Made by a program: the position numbers and the translations under genes. The notes under the pieces are model-generated. The model was given only the letters and a program-made list of their open reading frames with translations. It did no database searches and was not told where the DNA came from. DNA of 15,388 nucleotides. Source: an uncultured Collinsella sp. Lineage in GTDB: Bacteria; Actinomycetota; Coriobacteriia; Coriobacteriales; Coriobacteriaceae. The DNA lies in assembly GCA_900544065.1 (NCBI GenBank), contig UQTR01000047.1:1-15388 (forward strand). The letters run 5' to 3'. Positions 1 to 7,623 of this stretch are shown here, piece by piece; positions within the stretch are counted from its first letter, which is position 1; each line of letters starts with the position of its first letter.

Positions 1-40
1 GCCTTATCGTCGGCAGCGTCAGATGTGTAATAAGAGACAG
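1..40. other. Nextera Read 1 transposase adapter (artifact)
   Basis: Positions 7-40 match the Illumina Nextera Read 1 adapter followed by the transposon mosaic end that finishes in AAGAGACAG, with one extra A in the mosaic end (TGTGTAATAAG where TGTGTATAAG is expected). Positions 1-6 are probably the end of the index. This is library sequence, not genome. The single-base insertion looks like a sequencing or assembly error. Confidence 0.97.
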
Positions 41-952
41 GCCCACGACGATGCGGTCGGGGCGCATACGCAGAGCATTGGTCACCAGGTCGCGAATCGT
101 CACCGCGCCCTCGCCCTCGATTGACGCCTCACGCGCCTCCAGACGAACAACGTGTGGGTGATGTGCAAACTTGAGCTCGGCGGAATCCTCGATCGTCACG
201 ATGCGCTCGCCGGTGGAAATCTCGCACGACAGCGCGTTGAGCAGCGTGGTCTTGCCCGACCCCGTGCCTCCCGCAACCGCCAAGTCCTGCCGCAACGACA
301 CCGCGCACGACAGCAGCTGCGCATACCAAAGCGGCAGTGACCCCAACCCCACAAGCTCGTCCAACGAACAGATACGGTCCGAGAACTTACGGATGGTGAG
401 GATTGGCCCATCGATCGCCACAGGTGGAATCACCGCGTTGACGCGATAACCCGTCTTGAGGCGGGCGTTGACGATGGGGCTACGCTCGTCGATACGACGG
501 CCGAGCGGCGAGATGATGCGGTCGATGAGCACGCGGATCTGCTCGTCGTCCTCAAACGCGTGCTCGATGGGATACAAAACGCCACTGCGCTCAAAAAAGG
601 CAGAGCGACAGCCGTTGATCATGATTTCGGTAACGGTGTCGTCCTCGATGAGCGGCTGCAGCGGTCCCAGGCCCACCACGTCATCTAGGATCTCGTCGAT
701 GATGGTCTCACGCTCAGGCGTCGCCAAATCGGTCGGCTCTTCCACGTTGAGCGCCGCTTCCACCGCCGGACGCAGCTCAGAACGGGCAAGGGCCGGGTCG
801 ACGTAGGCACTGATGCGCGCCACCTCGTCGTAGCCCATGCGGTCCATCACCGCACGCTTGGTGCGGCGTTTAACGGCACGGCGGCGTCCCGCATCAACGG
901 GGGCAGCCGCGGCGGCCGCGCCGGCGGCTTTAATCCTCGTCTGCAGGCTCAT
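41..952 (-). CDS. cpaF: CpaF/TadA-family pilus assembly ATPase, 3' end cut off
   Basis: This is the secretion ATPase that powers assembly of Flp/Tad pili at the cytoplasmic face of the membrane. I read 304 codons from ATG at 952 and the frame is still open when it meets the adapter. Visible features are a basic Ala/Arg-rich N-terminus (1-35), the N-terminal domain with the family phrase DDVVGLGPLQPLIEDDTVTE (about 90-109), the Walker A loop GGTGSGKTT at 228-236 (Lys234), the Asp-box-like IVTIEDSAEL at 251-260, and the start of Walker B in RPDRIVVG, just before the catalytic Glu. Family members usually run about 380-480 residues, so roughly the last quarter is missing. Its start overlaps the cpaE stop by 4 bases (ATGA), with GAGGGTGA as ribosome site, so the two are probably translationally coupled. 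Pilus membrane genes (tadB, tadC) would be expected beyond the left edge. Confidence 0.93.
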
Positions 953-2598
953 CGCGAATCACCCTCACGCGACCAGGGAAGACGGATGCGCGGGCGCTCG
1001 GTGCGGGTCGCGCGGTCGGCGACCATATCGCTCCAGGGACCGACGGCGCAGCCCAGCTCCACGAGCATCTCGCGCGTGGCCTCGCGCACGCTGGTCGCAA
1101 AAGCGCTCGACTGACCCACTGCCTCGTCGGCGCGACCGAATGCTATGAGCGCGGCCAAGTCCTGACCGCCATCGGCAATGCGGATCTTGGAGCTCAGTGC
1201 GCAGGCAATCTCAAAGCGCATGGCGACGTCCTCGTCGGCACCGCGCGCACCAAACCGGTTGAACACGGCGCTCATACGTGTGCGTGGCACGCCTACACGG
1301 CTCGCCAGCTCAATGACGCGCGAAGCGGATGTCGCGGACGATACTGCCGCATCGCCTACGACCAGGCAACGATCGCTCGCCGCCACCGCGGCGGCCACGG
1401 CATCGCCCCAAAAGACCGAGGTGTCGACAAAGACCACGTCGGATTCGCGGCGCAAAACATCGAGCAATAGCTCCACCGGACGCGCCATGAGCTCGGCCTT
1501 CTCGGGGGCCGCGACAGGCCCCCAGAGCGTGACGCCCGGGGCGACGCGCATCGATGCGGCCACGATATCCGGCTCGGCAAGTGCGCCCGCCGCCGACGGC
1601 TCGATAAGCGTCGCCATATCGTGCGGGGCATCGACGCCCAGCAGATCGTAAAGGTTTCCAAACATGAGGTCCAAGTCGAGCACAGCGGCACGCAAACCCA
1701 ACAGCGACGCCGCATGCGCCATGGTGGCAACGATCGTCGACTTGCCGCAACCGCCCGAACCCGAAACGGCGCAGACGACCGGTGCCCGACGCGACGGAAT
1801 CGAAGCGTCCGCCGACAGCGCGGGGACTGACGGTGCAGGAACCGGCGACACGGACGCGGGCGATAACATCCCCGTCTCCCCCGCCGCGGTCACGCGCTGA
1901 GCCCAAGCCGGCATGGCAGGCTGCCCGGGCTGCGGTTCCGAAGCCAAAGACGCAGCGGCAAACGGCTCGCCAGTCCCGGCAAAACCCTCGACCTCGTCGA
2001 GCTCATCGGCCAGATTTATGCCGTGCACGTATCCCATATCTTCAGCCAGAACGTCATCGCCATACGGTACCGGCCCTCCAGCGTCATCGTATGCAAGGGG
2101 GTCCCGGGGGCGCCGACCATGCTCGGCTTCCGCTTTTCCATATTCATCAACACGCGGGCCTCTTGTAGCGCGAGGCGCCCCGGGTTCCCTATCAACAAAA
2201 GCATCGGGCTCAATCGTCATGCGCCGATCGGAATCAACCGTTCCCTCACCCGCGCGCCCGTTGCCGCACAAACTGTGCGCAGCGATGACCTCGGTCGCCC
2301 CCGCGCGAAACAGCCCCTCGATATCCGACGGGTCAAGCGTCTCGATCAACACGACGACGCGACTCACACGGCCCTCGGCCGTCAGGCGCGCAACGGTCTT
2401 CCGCACGTCTTCGGTATCGAACAGAGACGCCGCGATGATGGCGGCACCGCGGCGCGACGGAAACGCCCGCGCCATGGATACCAGCCCGTCCAAGTCGCCC
2501 ACGCGAAGCACCTGTGCGCCCACATCGCGACCCTCGACTTCCTGCTGTAGCAGCCCGTAATCGCCGCACGCGCAGCACGCAAGCCAGATCGCCTTCAT
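949..2598 (-). CDS. cpaE: CpaE/TadZ-like pilus localisation protein with MinD/ParA-type ATPase domain
   Basis: A 549-residue protein of the CpaE/TadZ group, which positions Tad pilus machinery in the cell. Residues 1-110 look like a degenerate response-regulator receiver: the pattern VVVLIETLDP...FRAGATEVI is kept, but I see no phosphoacceptor Asp after the third strand. Residues about 111-270 form a long linker rich in Pro, Ala, Asp and Glu, probably disordered. Residues 273-549 are a ParA/MinD-type ATPase with P-loop GSGGCGKST (280-288), VLDLDLMFGNLYDLLG (about 306-321) and DVVFVDTS. The first lysine of the deviant Walker A motif (KGGxGKT) is replaced by Ser, although the P-loop lysine remains. 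I chose ATG 2598 because GGAGG lies about 9 nt upstream and the codon overlaps the cpaB stop as TGATG. An upstream start at 2784 would only run through cpaB in another frame. Confidence 0.9.
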   Translation of the reverse strand: MKAIWLACCACGDYGLLQQEVEGRDVGAQVLRVGDLDGLVSMARAFPSRRGAAIIAASLFDTEDVRKTVARLTAEGRVSRVVVLIETLDPSDIEGLFRAGATEVIAAHSLCGNGRAGEGTVDSDRRMTIEPDAFVDREPGAPRATRGPRVDEYGKAEAEHGRRPRDPLAYDDAGGPVPYGDDVLAEDMGYVHGINLADELDEVEGFAGTGEPFAAASLASEPQPGQPAMPAWAQRVTAAGETGMLSPASVSPVPAPSVPALSADASIPSRRAPVVCAVSGSGGCGKSTIVATMAHAASLLGLRAAVLDLDLMFGNLYDLLGVDAPHDMATLIEPSAAGALAEPDIVAASMRVAPGVTLWGPVAAPEKAELMARPVELLLDVLRRESDVVFVDTSVFWGDAVAAAVAASDRCLVVGDAAVSSATSASRVIELASRVGVPRTRMSAVFNRFGARGADEDVAMRFEIACALSSKIRIADGGQDLAALIAFGRADEAVGQSSAFATSVREATREMLVELGCAVGPWSDMVADRATRTERPRIRLPWSREGDSR

Positions 2599-3257
2599 CA
2601 CTCGTCGCCTCCGCTCTTTTTGCCGCGCGCCGTGGCGGGAATCGTCAAGCTGACCGTTCCCTTTCCCGAGGCTCCCAGCAATTCCTTGACATCTTCGGGG
2701 TCTGCCGCCAGCGTCACCCACTCGATCTTGCCTTCGCGCGTGGCGCCGGCCTCTTCGCTGGTATCGATCACGTACGCTCCGCACAAACGATCGGTCACGC
2801 CATCTTTTTGCACGTACACGTCCACATAGCTGCCCACGCCCGTGGCGCCGCCGACCGAGTGCTCGGCATCGACCGCCACCGAAACGGCGACCTTGCCTTT
2901 AGGCACCTCGAGTTTGTGGCTCTCGGCCTTGGTGTAGACATTGCAAATCACGGCGTTTTTGGGAATGCGCGAGGTCGTCACGTCGCCGCGCACCTGACGC
3001 AGCTCAGTCGCCGCATCACGCGGCAACAGACTCGCCAGCCATTCCTGAGTTATGACATTAGTCTCGTCGAGGGTCTCGCCCGCATCGATATCGCGCGCCG
3101 CGACGCACACCTCAACGCGTTCGCCGCCGTATTTTGCCAAAGTCTCGGCCTGGGCCCGCTCGGCTTGTGAGCGGATCGACGAGCCGTAGACCATGCAGAG
3201 CGCCGCGGCAAGCACGCCCGCGACCAGACTGATGGCGATGCGCTTGCTCTTGTTCAC
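2598..3257 (-). CDS. cpaB: CpaB/RcpC-like Flp pilus assembly protein
   Basis: A 219-residue protein of the CpaB/RcpC family, an envelope component of Tad pilus systems. The N-terminus is basic (NKSKR) and is followed by one hydrophobic segment at about 8-26, fitting a membrane anchor or uncleaved signal. A SAF-type domain follows: VEVCVAARDIDAGETLDETN (about 48-67) and then ITQEWL. The middle contains KGKVAVSVAVDAEHSVGG and GSYVDVYV, typical of the family core. The C-terminus is short and charged. It is the first gene of the cpaB-cpaE-cpaF operon, and its TGA overlaps the next ATG by one base. The start is a GTG preceded by AGGAG at a 5-nt gap. A longer frame to 3341 lacks a ribosome site and would add residues before the membrane segment that do not look like a signal. 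Function is assigned by family, and the anchor is inferred from hydrophobicity. Confidence 0.88.
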   Translation of the reverse strand: MNKSKRIAISLVAGVLAAALCMVYGSSIRSQAERAQAETLAKYGGERVEVCVAARDIDAGETLDETNVITQEWLASLLPRDAATELRQVRGDVTTSRIPKNAVICNVYTKAESHKLEVPKGKVAVSVAVDAEHSVGGATGVGSYVDVYVQKDGVTDRLCGAYVIDTSEEAGATREGKIEWVTLAADPEDVKELLGASGKGTVSLTIPATARGKKSGGDE

Positions 3258-3262
3258 GGCCG

Positions 3263-3267
3263 CTCCT
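3263..3267 (-). promoter_or_regulatory. Ribosome binding site deciding the cpaB GTG start
   Basis: AGGAG (within AGAGGAG) lies 5 nt before GTG at 3257. It favours this GTG over the in-frame alternatives further upstream, none of which has comparable pairing to 16S rRNA. Confidence 0.75.
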
Positions 3268-3368
3268 CTCATGGCGGTGCCGGGCAAATGCCCGTACCAC
3301 CATTGTCTGGGCGACCAGGGCGCAAAGCGGCGCAATCGCAATCTTGGTTTTACGTGTCAAACCAATTG

Positions 3369-3418
3369 CTGACCAAAAGCTGACCAGCCCGTCAAGCTCG
3401 TGGCAAGGTTTTGGTCAG
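3369..3418. repeat. CTGACCA repeats upstream of the pilus operon; possible operator
   Basis: CTGACCAAAA (3369-3378) and TTTTGGTCAG (3409-3418) form a perfect 10-bp inverted repeat with a 30-nt spacer, and a further direct CTGACCA sits at 3380-3386. The cluster lies between the rsgA terminator and cpaB, where the pilus promoter should be. A TTGACA hexamer at 3360-3355 on the minus strand is close by, but I see no good -10 at the right distance. A role as a regulator site is inference only. Confidence 0.4.
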
Positions 3419-3457
3419 AACATCGGCAAAACGCGTATTTCGAGGCGCTTTGGCAGC

Positions 3458-3492
3458 AAAAAAGCCGCCTCCCGAACAGTTGGGTGACGGCT
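3458..3492 (-). terminator. Intrinsic terminator of rsgA
   Basis: Read on the minus strand, AGCCGTCACCC pairs with GGGAGGCGGCT across an 8-nt loop (one U-G pair, one A-A mismatch) and is followed directly by six Ts at 3463-3458. It lies 18 nt after the rsgA stop and separates rsgA from the pilus operon. Confidence 0.85.
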
Positions 3493-3509
3493 GTCATAGG
3501 AAAATTCAA

Positions 3510-4694
3510 TTACAGATGGACATCGGGGTCGAGCATTTGGGCACTCACGCGCATGGATGACGCCAGGTTTTGGAACGTCTCCAGGCGCAGGCTGTCGATC
3601 TGTCCCGCGTCCTCGGCCTCGCGAACGGCACAACCCGGCTCATGGGTGTGCGTGCAATCGCCAAACCGGCACGCACGCGACGCCTCGACGATCTCGGGGA
3701 AGGCACGCGCCAGACCCCGCTCATGTCCCACAAGCGGCAGGCTGCGCAGGCCCGGGGCATCGGCGATCACGCCGGCGTCGCCCGGCAGCGCCACCATCAC
3801 GCGCGCAACCGTGGTGTGGCGACCTTGGTCATCACGCTCGCGCACGCCGCCAGTGGCCAGCGCATCGTGGCCCAGCAACGCATTGAGCAGCGTTGACTTG
3901 CCGGCACCCGACTCACCCAAGATCATGGCACAGCTCCCAGCCGGCACGCAGGCGCACACCTCGTCCAGGCCGCGGCCCTCGGCAGAAGACGTCACGATCA
4001 CGCGCACGTCCGGACCCACCAGACGGCGCACACGGTCCAGATCGCGCTCGAGCTCATCGGCCTCGCAGCGGTCGGCCTTGGTGAGCACCACCACCGGCTC
4101 GGCATCGCAATCGAGCGCCAACACCAGTGAGCGCGCCACGCGGTCGAGCAGTACCTCGCCGGCGCCGAGCGCCTGCACGATCAGCACGCTGTCGACGTTG
4201 GAGCAGAGCACCTGGCGCTCACCGCGGGCACGGCCACGCCAACGCTCAAAGCTCGTACGGCGCGGTAGTACGCACTCGATGACGCCCATGTCGTGCCCGG
4301 GAGCACGGCGAACCGCCACGCGGTCGCCCACAGCGGGCAGCAAGACCTCGTCCTCGCCACGTGACTTGGCAAACCCTACGGCATGCTCGGCACGAAACGC
4401 GTCATCGGCAGTCGCCACCAACGGAAACCCACGGTCCAGGCGCACCACGGCGCCGAGCTGCATCTGCTCGGGCTCCTCGGCCTGCGCGCAAAAGTCGTCA
4501 AATGCAGCCTGCTGAGCCGCATCGACCGGCAGGTCATCGAACGCCGGAACATCCTGCAGCGCGTCAAGCCCCGGTACACTCGCCAGCAACTCCTCAGCAG
4601 ATGCAGGGGCTTCGGTCGCGAGCTTCCGACGACGATCGCGCTTAGCCCGCGCCCCCGTCGTCTTTTTCTTAGCCTTAGCCTTAGCCTTGCCCAC
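3510..4694 (-). CDS. rsgA: RsgA, small ribosomal subunit biogenesis GTPase
   Basis: A circularly permuted GTPase that acts in late maturation of the 30S ribosomal subunit. It is 394 residues from GTG 4694. The G motifs occur in the permuted order that defines the family: G4 TKAD at 205-208, then G1 GESGAGKST at 260-268, G2-type RHTT at 292-295 and G3 DAPG at 312-315. An N-terminal OB-fold region (about 80-165) contains AVGDRVAVRR. The C-terminal zinc site is intact: Cys342-X4-Cys347-X-His349-X5-Cys355. The family is usually about 290-350 residues; the extra length here is an N-terminal Lys/Arg-rich tail (residues 2-24) and an acidic Ala-rich stretch (about 28-78), of unknown role but consistent with RNA contact. 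GTG is preceded by GGGAGG at a 5-nt gap, so the in-frame extension to 4808, which would run back through the upstream terminator, is rejected. The gene stands alone with its own promoter and terminator. Confidence 0.95.
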   Translation of the reverse strand: MGKAKAKAKKKTTGARAKRDRRRKLATEAPASAEELLASVPGLDALQDVPAFDDLPVDAAQQAAFDDFCAQAEEPEQMQLGAVVRLDRGFPLVATADDAFRAEHAVGFAKSRGEDEVLLPAVGDRVAVRRAPGHDMGVIECVLPRRTSFERWRGRARGERQVLCSNVDSVLIVQALGAGEVLLDRVARSLVLALDCDAEPVVVLTKADRCEADELERDLDRVRRLVGPDVRVIVTSSAEGRGLDEVCACVPAGSCAMILGESGAGKSTLLNALLGHDALATGGVRERDDQGRHTTVARVMVALPGDAGVIADAPGLRSLPLVGHERGLARAFPEIVEASRACRFGDCTHTHEPGCAVREAEDAGQIDSLRLETFQNLASSMRVSAQMLDPDVHL

Positions 4695-4699
4695 AAACG

Positions 4700-4705
4700 C
4701 CTCCC
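4700..4705 (-). promoter_or_regulatory. Ribosome binding site deciding the rsgA GTG start
   Basis: GGGAGG lies 5 nt before GTG at 4694. It sets the start and excludes a 38-residue upstream extension in the same frame. Confidence 0.8.
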
Positions 4706-4732
4706 AGCACCAAAAATCACAACTGAGCAGGT

Positions 4733-4762
4733 ATTTTAAATCAAAAAGAGCTGGCCGGGCAA
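4733..4762 (-). promoter_or_regulatory. Candidate rsgA promoter
   Basis: On the minus strand TTGCCC (4762-4757) is followed after 18 nt by TAAAAT (4738-4733), matching 4 of 6 and 5 of 6 sigma-70 consensus bases. Transcription would begin near 4726 and leave a leader of about 30 nt. The -35 lies in the loop and descending arm of the preceding terminator. Confidence 0.5.
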
Positions 4763-4776
4763 AGCCCGACCAGCTC
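4743..4776 (-). terminator. Intrinsic terminator downstream of the calcium-type ATPase
   Basis: On the minus strand GAGCTGG-T-CGGGC pairs with GCCCG-G-CCAGCTC (one internal mismatch) around a TTT loop, followed by TTTTT at 4747-4743. It lies about 160 nt after the ATPase stop and just before rsgA, so ATPase transcripts would carry the 4836-4923 palindrome in their 3' region. Confidence 0.8.
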
Positions 4777-4835
4777 ACAAACTTTCCCTCAGCCCTTTTC
4801 ATCCGCACGGGAGAAAAGCCAGCAAGGATACCGCA

Positions 4836-4923
4836 GGGCCCGCCCCGGAAGCCCTTTCTCCCGAACGATCCCGCAGCGCGAAGCGCGAGGACCAGTGAGG
4901 GAGAAAGGGCGTGGGGCGGGCCC
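4836..4923. repeat. 88-nt imperfect palindrome after the ATPase gene
   Basis: The outer arms GGGCCCGCCCC (4836-4846) and GGGGCGGGCCC (4913-4923) are perfect complements. So are the inner arms GCCCTTTCTCCC (4851-4862) and GGGAGAAAGGGC (4899-4910). They are separated by a small asymmetric internal loop (GGAA versus GT). The 36-nt centre contains a minor hairpin, GCGC-GAA-GCGC. There is no T-run on either side, so it is not a standard terminator. It resembles REP/BIME-type intergenic repeats or an mRNA 3'-end stabiliser. Only one copy is in this window, so dispersed-repeat status is unproven. Confidence 0.8.
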
Positions 4924-4934
4924 GGACAGGTACG

Positions 4935-7616
4935 TTACTCTTTCTCCACAGCGCGCATGATCGCCTTGTAGATCTCCATCAGCGGAATGATCAGGAAGGC
5001 CAGGCCCAGCGCGGCGATAACGCCCTTAAGCTCAAGCGTCACAGGGCCAAAGAACATCTCGGCAAGCGTCGGCTGCACGGTCACGATAACCGTCAGCACC
5101 AGCGCCAGCGCGGCGGAAGCCCACAGCCACTTGTTCTGCTTCTTCATGCTAAACAGCGACGCACGACGGCTGCGCATATTGAAGCAGTGGAAAATCTCGA
5201 CCATGTTGAGCGTGATGAACGCCATCATCACGCCTTCCTCGTCGGCATTGCCGGCGATCATATCGGCGATGTGGATGTAGCCCATGTCAAAGTACACGCC
5301 CACAAAGAAGCTCGCCAGCACCAGCACGGTGATGATCAGGCCCTGGACCACGCAGTCCAGGCCCATGTGACCGGCAAAGACGCCGTCCTTGGCGTTGCGC
5401 GGCTTGCGCTTCATGATGTCGCCCTCGGCGTCCTCCATGCCCAGCGCGAGCGCGGGGAAGCAGTCGGTAACCAGGTTCACCCACAGCAGCTGCACCGGCT
5501 GGAAGATGGTAAAACCGATAAGCGTGGCGATAAACACCGAGAAGACCTCGGCAAGGTTGGCCGAAAGCAGGAACTGGATGACCTTGCGGATGTTGTCGTA
5601 GATGCGACGACCTTCTTCGCAGGCACCGATGATGGTGGCGAAGTTATCGTCGGCGAGCACCATGTCGGCAACGTTCTTGGTGACGTCGGTACCGGTGATG
5701 CCCATGCCCACGCCGATGTCGGCGCGCTTGATGGACGGGGCGTCGTTGACGCCGTCGCCCGTCATGGCGACGATCTGGTCGCGCGACTTCCAAGCCTCAA
5801 CGATGCGGGTCTTGTGCTCGGGCTGAACGCGGGCGTACACGCCGTAGTCCTCGATGTGCGCGTCGAGCTCCTCGTCGCTCATGCGATCGAGGTCGGCACC
5901 GGTGATGGCCTGGCTGCGATCGGTGACGATGCCCAACTGCTTGGCAATGGCCACGGCGGTGTCGATGTGGTCGCCCGTAATCATGACAGTGCGGATACCG
6001 GCGTCGTGCGCCTCGCGGATAGCGTCGGCCACCTCGGGACGGACCGGGTCGATCATGCCGGACAGGCCGCAGAAGACCAGGTCATGCTCGAGCGCAGCGG
6101 GGCTGCAGTCGGCGGGAACCTCGGTGTAGGTACGGCTCGCCAGCGCCAGCACGCGCAGGGCCTCGTCGGCCATGGCCTTGTTGGCTGCCACGAGCTCGGC
6201 GCGGCGCTCCTCGGTCAGGGGGACGACCTTATCGCCCTCGTAGATATGGGTGCACAGGCCGATCACCACGTCGGGCGCGCCCTTGGTGTACTGCTCGTAC
6301 TCACCGTCCAGGGTCTCGACGACCACGGACATCATCTTACGGCCCGAGTCGAACGGAGCCTCGCCCACGCGCGGGTGCTCGGCAGTCAGGCCAGTAAGAC
6401 CAGCCTTGCCGGCATCGTTGACGAGTGCGCACTCGGTCGGCTCGCCCACGGCCTCGCCCAGCTCCTCGTCCCACTGGGCATCGGAGCACAGCGCCATGCC
6501 GGCCAAGAACTTCTCCTTGGGCGCAGCGAGCTCGTGCTTGACGACGGTCATCTTGTTCTGGGTAAGGGTACCGGTCTTGTCGGAGCAGATGGTCTGTGTG
6601 CAGCCAAGGGTCTCGACGGCGGAAAGCTTGCGGATAATCGCCTGGCGCTTGGCCATCTTGGTCACGCCGAGCGAAAGGACGATGGTCACGACGGCGACCA
6701 GGCCCTCGGGAATGGCGGCGACGGCGAGCGAGACGGCAACCATAAAGGTGTCGAGCAGGGCAGTCGGGTCGGTAAGGACGTTACCCACGCCGTGACGGAT
6801 GATGTCAACGCCAAAGATCACGACGCAGATGACGATAACCATGATGGTGAGGATGCGGCTGAGCTCGGCGAGCTTCACCTGCAACGGCGTGAGCTCTTCC
6901 TTGGCCTCGGCCAGGGCACCGGCGATCTTACCCATCTCGGTATCCATGCCGGTGCCGACCACGACGGCGCGACCGCGACCGTACACCACGGTGGAGCCCA
7001 TGTAGCACATGTTCTTGCGGTCGCCGAGCGGCACGTCGTCGGTGCCCGCGGCAAGCTCAATCACGTTGGCGTGCTTCTCGACCGGCACGGACTCGCCGGT
7101 CAGTGCGGCCTCCTCGATCTTCATCGTGGCGCTCTCGAGGACGCGGCAGTCAGCCGGGACGGAGTCGCCCGCCTCGAGCATGATCACGTCGCCGGGCACG
7201 AGCTCGGCGCTCGGCAGGTGCACGAGCTTGCCGTCGCGCAGCACCTTGGACTGTGCCGCGCTCATCTCCTGCAGGGCCTCGAGAGCTTCCTCGCTCTTGG
7301 CTTCCTGGACCACGCCCAGCACCGAGTTGACGATAACGACGAACATGATGATGGCGACATCGGCAAAGTCCGCCTCGCCCTTGACCATGCCCGTGAGCGC
7401 GCTGATGACGGCGGCAACGATCAGCATGATGACCATGGGGTCTGCCATCTGCTCAAAGAAGCGCTTCCACAGCGGCGTCTTCTCGGCTTCCTCGAGCTTG
7501 TTAGGGCCTGTCTTGGCAAGGCGCGCCGACGCCTCGCCGTTGCTCAGGCCGAGGTTCTCATCGACACCTTGGTCGCTGAGCACCTCCGCCGCGGCGGACA
7601 GGTATTCCTTTTGCAT
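4935..7616 (-). CDS. Calcium-transporting P-type ATPase (P2A, SERCA/PMR1-like)
   Basis: An 893-residue membrane pump that probably exports Ca2+ using ATP. The motifs are complete and in order: actuator loop TGES (173-176), M4 AAIPEGL (300-306), phosphorylation site DKTGTLT (346-352, Asp346), nucleotide-binding KGAP (445-448), hinge MTGDGVNDAP (618-627). Ion-site residues match SERCA well: Glu304 in M4, Asn687 and Glu690 in M5 (NLAE), Asn714, Thr717 and Asp718 in M6 (NLVTD). The residue aligned by eye to the SERCA M8 Glu is Asn804, so site I may be weakened. The N-terminus shows the cation-ATPase N domain (GLSNGEASARLAKTGPNKL) and about ten hydrophobic spans are visible. Length is normal for the family. 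ATG 7616 follows AGGAGGGG at a 7-nt gap. It is transcribed alone, divergent from pyk. A Mn2+ or mixed-cation role is possible, since sequence alone does not fix the ion. Confidence 0.93.
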   Translation of the reverse strand: MQKEYLSAAAEVLSDQGVDENLGLSNGEASARLAKTGPNKLEEAEKTPLWKRFFEQMADPMVIMLIVAAVISALTGMVKGEADFADVAIIMFVVIVNSVLGVVQEAKSEEALEALQEMSAAQSKVLRDGKLVHLPSAELVPGDVIMLEAGDSVPADCRVLESATMKIEEAALTGESVPVEKHANVIELAAGTDDVPLGDRKNMCYMGSTVVYGRGRAVVVGTGMDTEMGKIAGALAEAKEELTPLQVKLAELSRILTIMVIVICVVIFGVDIIRHGVGNVLTDPTALLDTFMVAVSLAVAAIPEGLVAVVTIVLSLGVTKMAKRQAIIRKLSAVETLGCTQTICSDKTGTLTQNKMTVVKHELAAPKEKFLAGMALCSDAQWDEELGEAVGEPTECALVNDAGKAGLTGLTAEHPRVGEAPFDSGRKMMSVVVETLDGEYEQYTKGAPDVVIGLCTHIYEGDKVVPLTEERRAELVAANKAMADEALRVLALASRTYTEVPADCSPAALEHDLVFCGLSGMIDPVRPEVADAIREAHDAGIRTVMITGDHIDTAVAIAKQLGIVTDRSQAITGADLDRMSDEELDAHIEDYGVYARVQPEHKTRIVEAWKSRDQIVAMTGDGVNDAPSIKRADIGVGMGITGTDVTKNVADMVLADDNFATIIGACEEGRRIYDNIRKVIQFLLSANLAEVFSVFIATLIGFTIFQPVQLLWVNLVTDCFPALALGMEDAEGDIMKRKPRNAKDGVFAGHMGLDCVVQGLIITVLVLASFFVGVYFDMGYIHIADMIAGNADEEGVMMAFITLNMVEIFHCFNMRSRRASLFSMKKQNKWLWASAALALVLTVIVTVQPTLAEMFFGPVTLELKGVIAALGLAFLIIPLMEIYKAIMRAVEKE

Positions 7617-7623
7617 ATAGAGT

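Noticed and set aside
2598..2784. 62-residue N-terminal extension of cpaE
   Set aside because: It overlaps cpaB coding sequence, is Arg-rich and low in complexity, and has no ribosome site, whereas ATG 2598 has GGAGG and a TGATG coupling.
3258..3360. Minus-strand TTGACA at 3360 taken as the pilus promoter, or a small protein starting there (MTRKTKIAIAPLC)
   Set aside because: There is no acceptable -10 at 16-19 nt, and the small frame runs into cpaB out of frame with no ribosome site before its TTG.
3400..4515. A 371-codon plus-strand open frame opposite rsgA
   Set aside because: Ser/Arg/Thr/Pro-rich antisense shadow. The rsgA frame carries all the GTPase and zinc motifs.
4694..4808. 38-residue N-terminal extension of rsgA
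   Set aside because: It would be encoded across the preceding terminator and the proposed rsgA promoter. GTG 4694 has a strong ribosome site.
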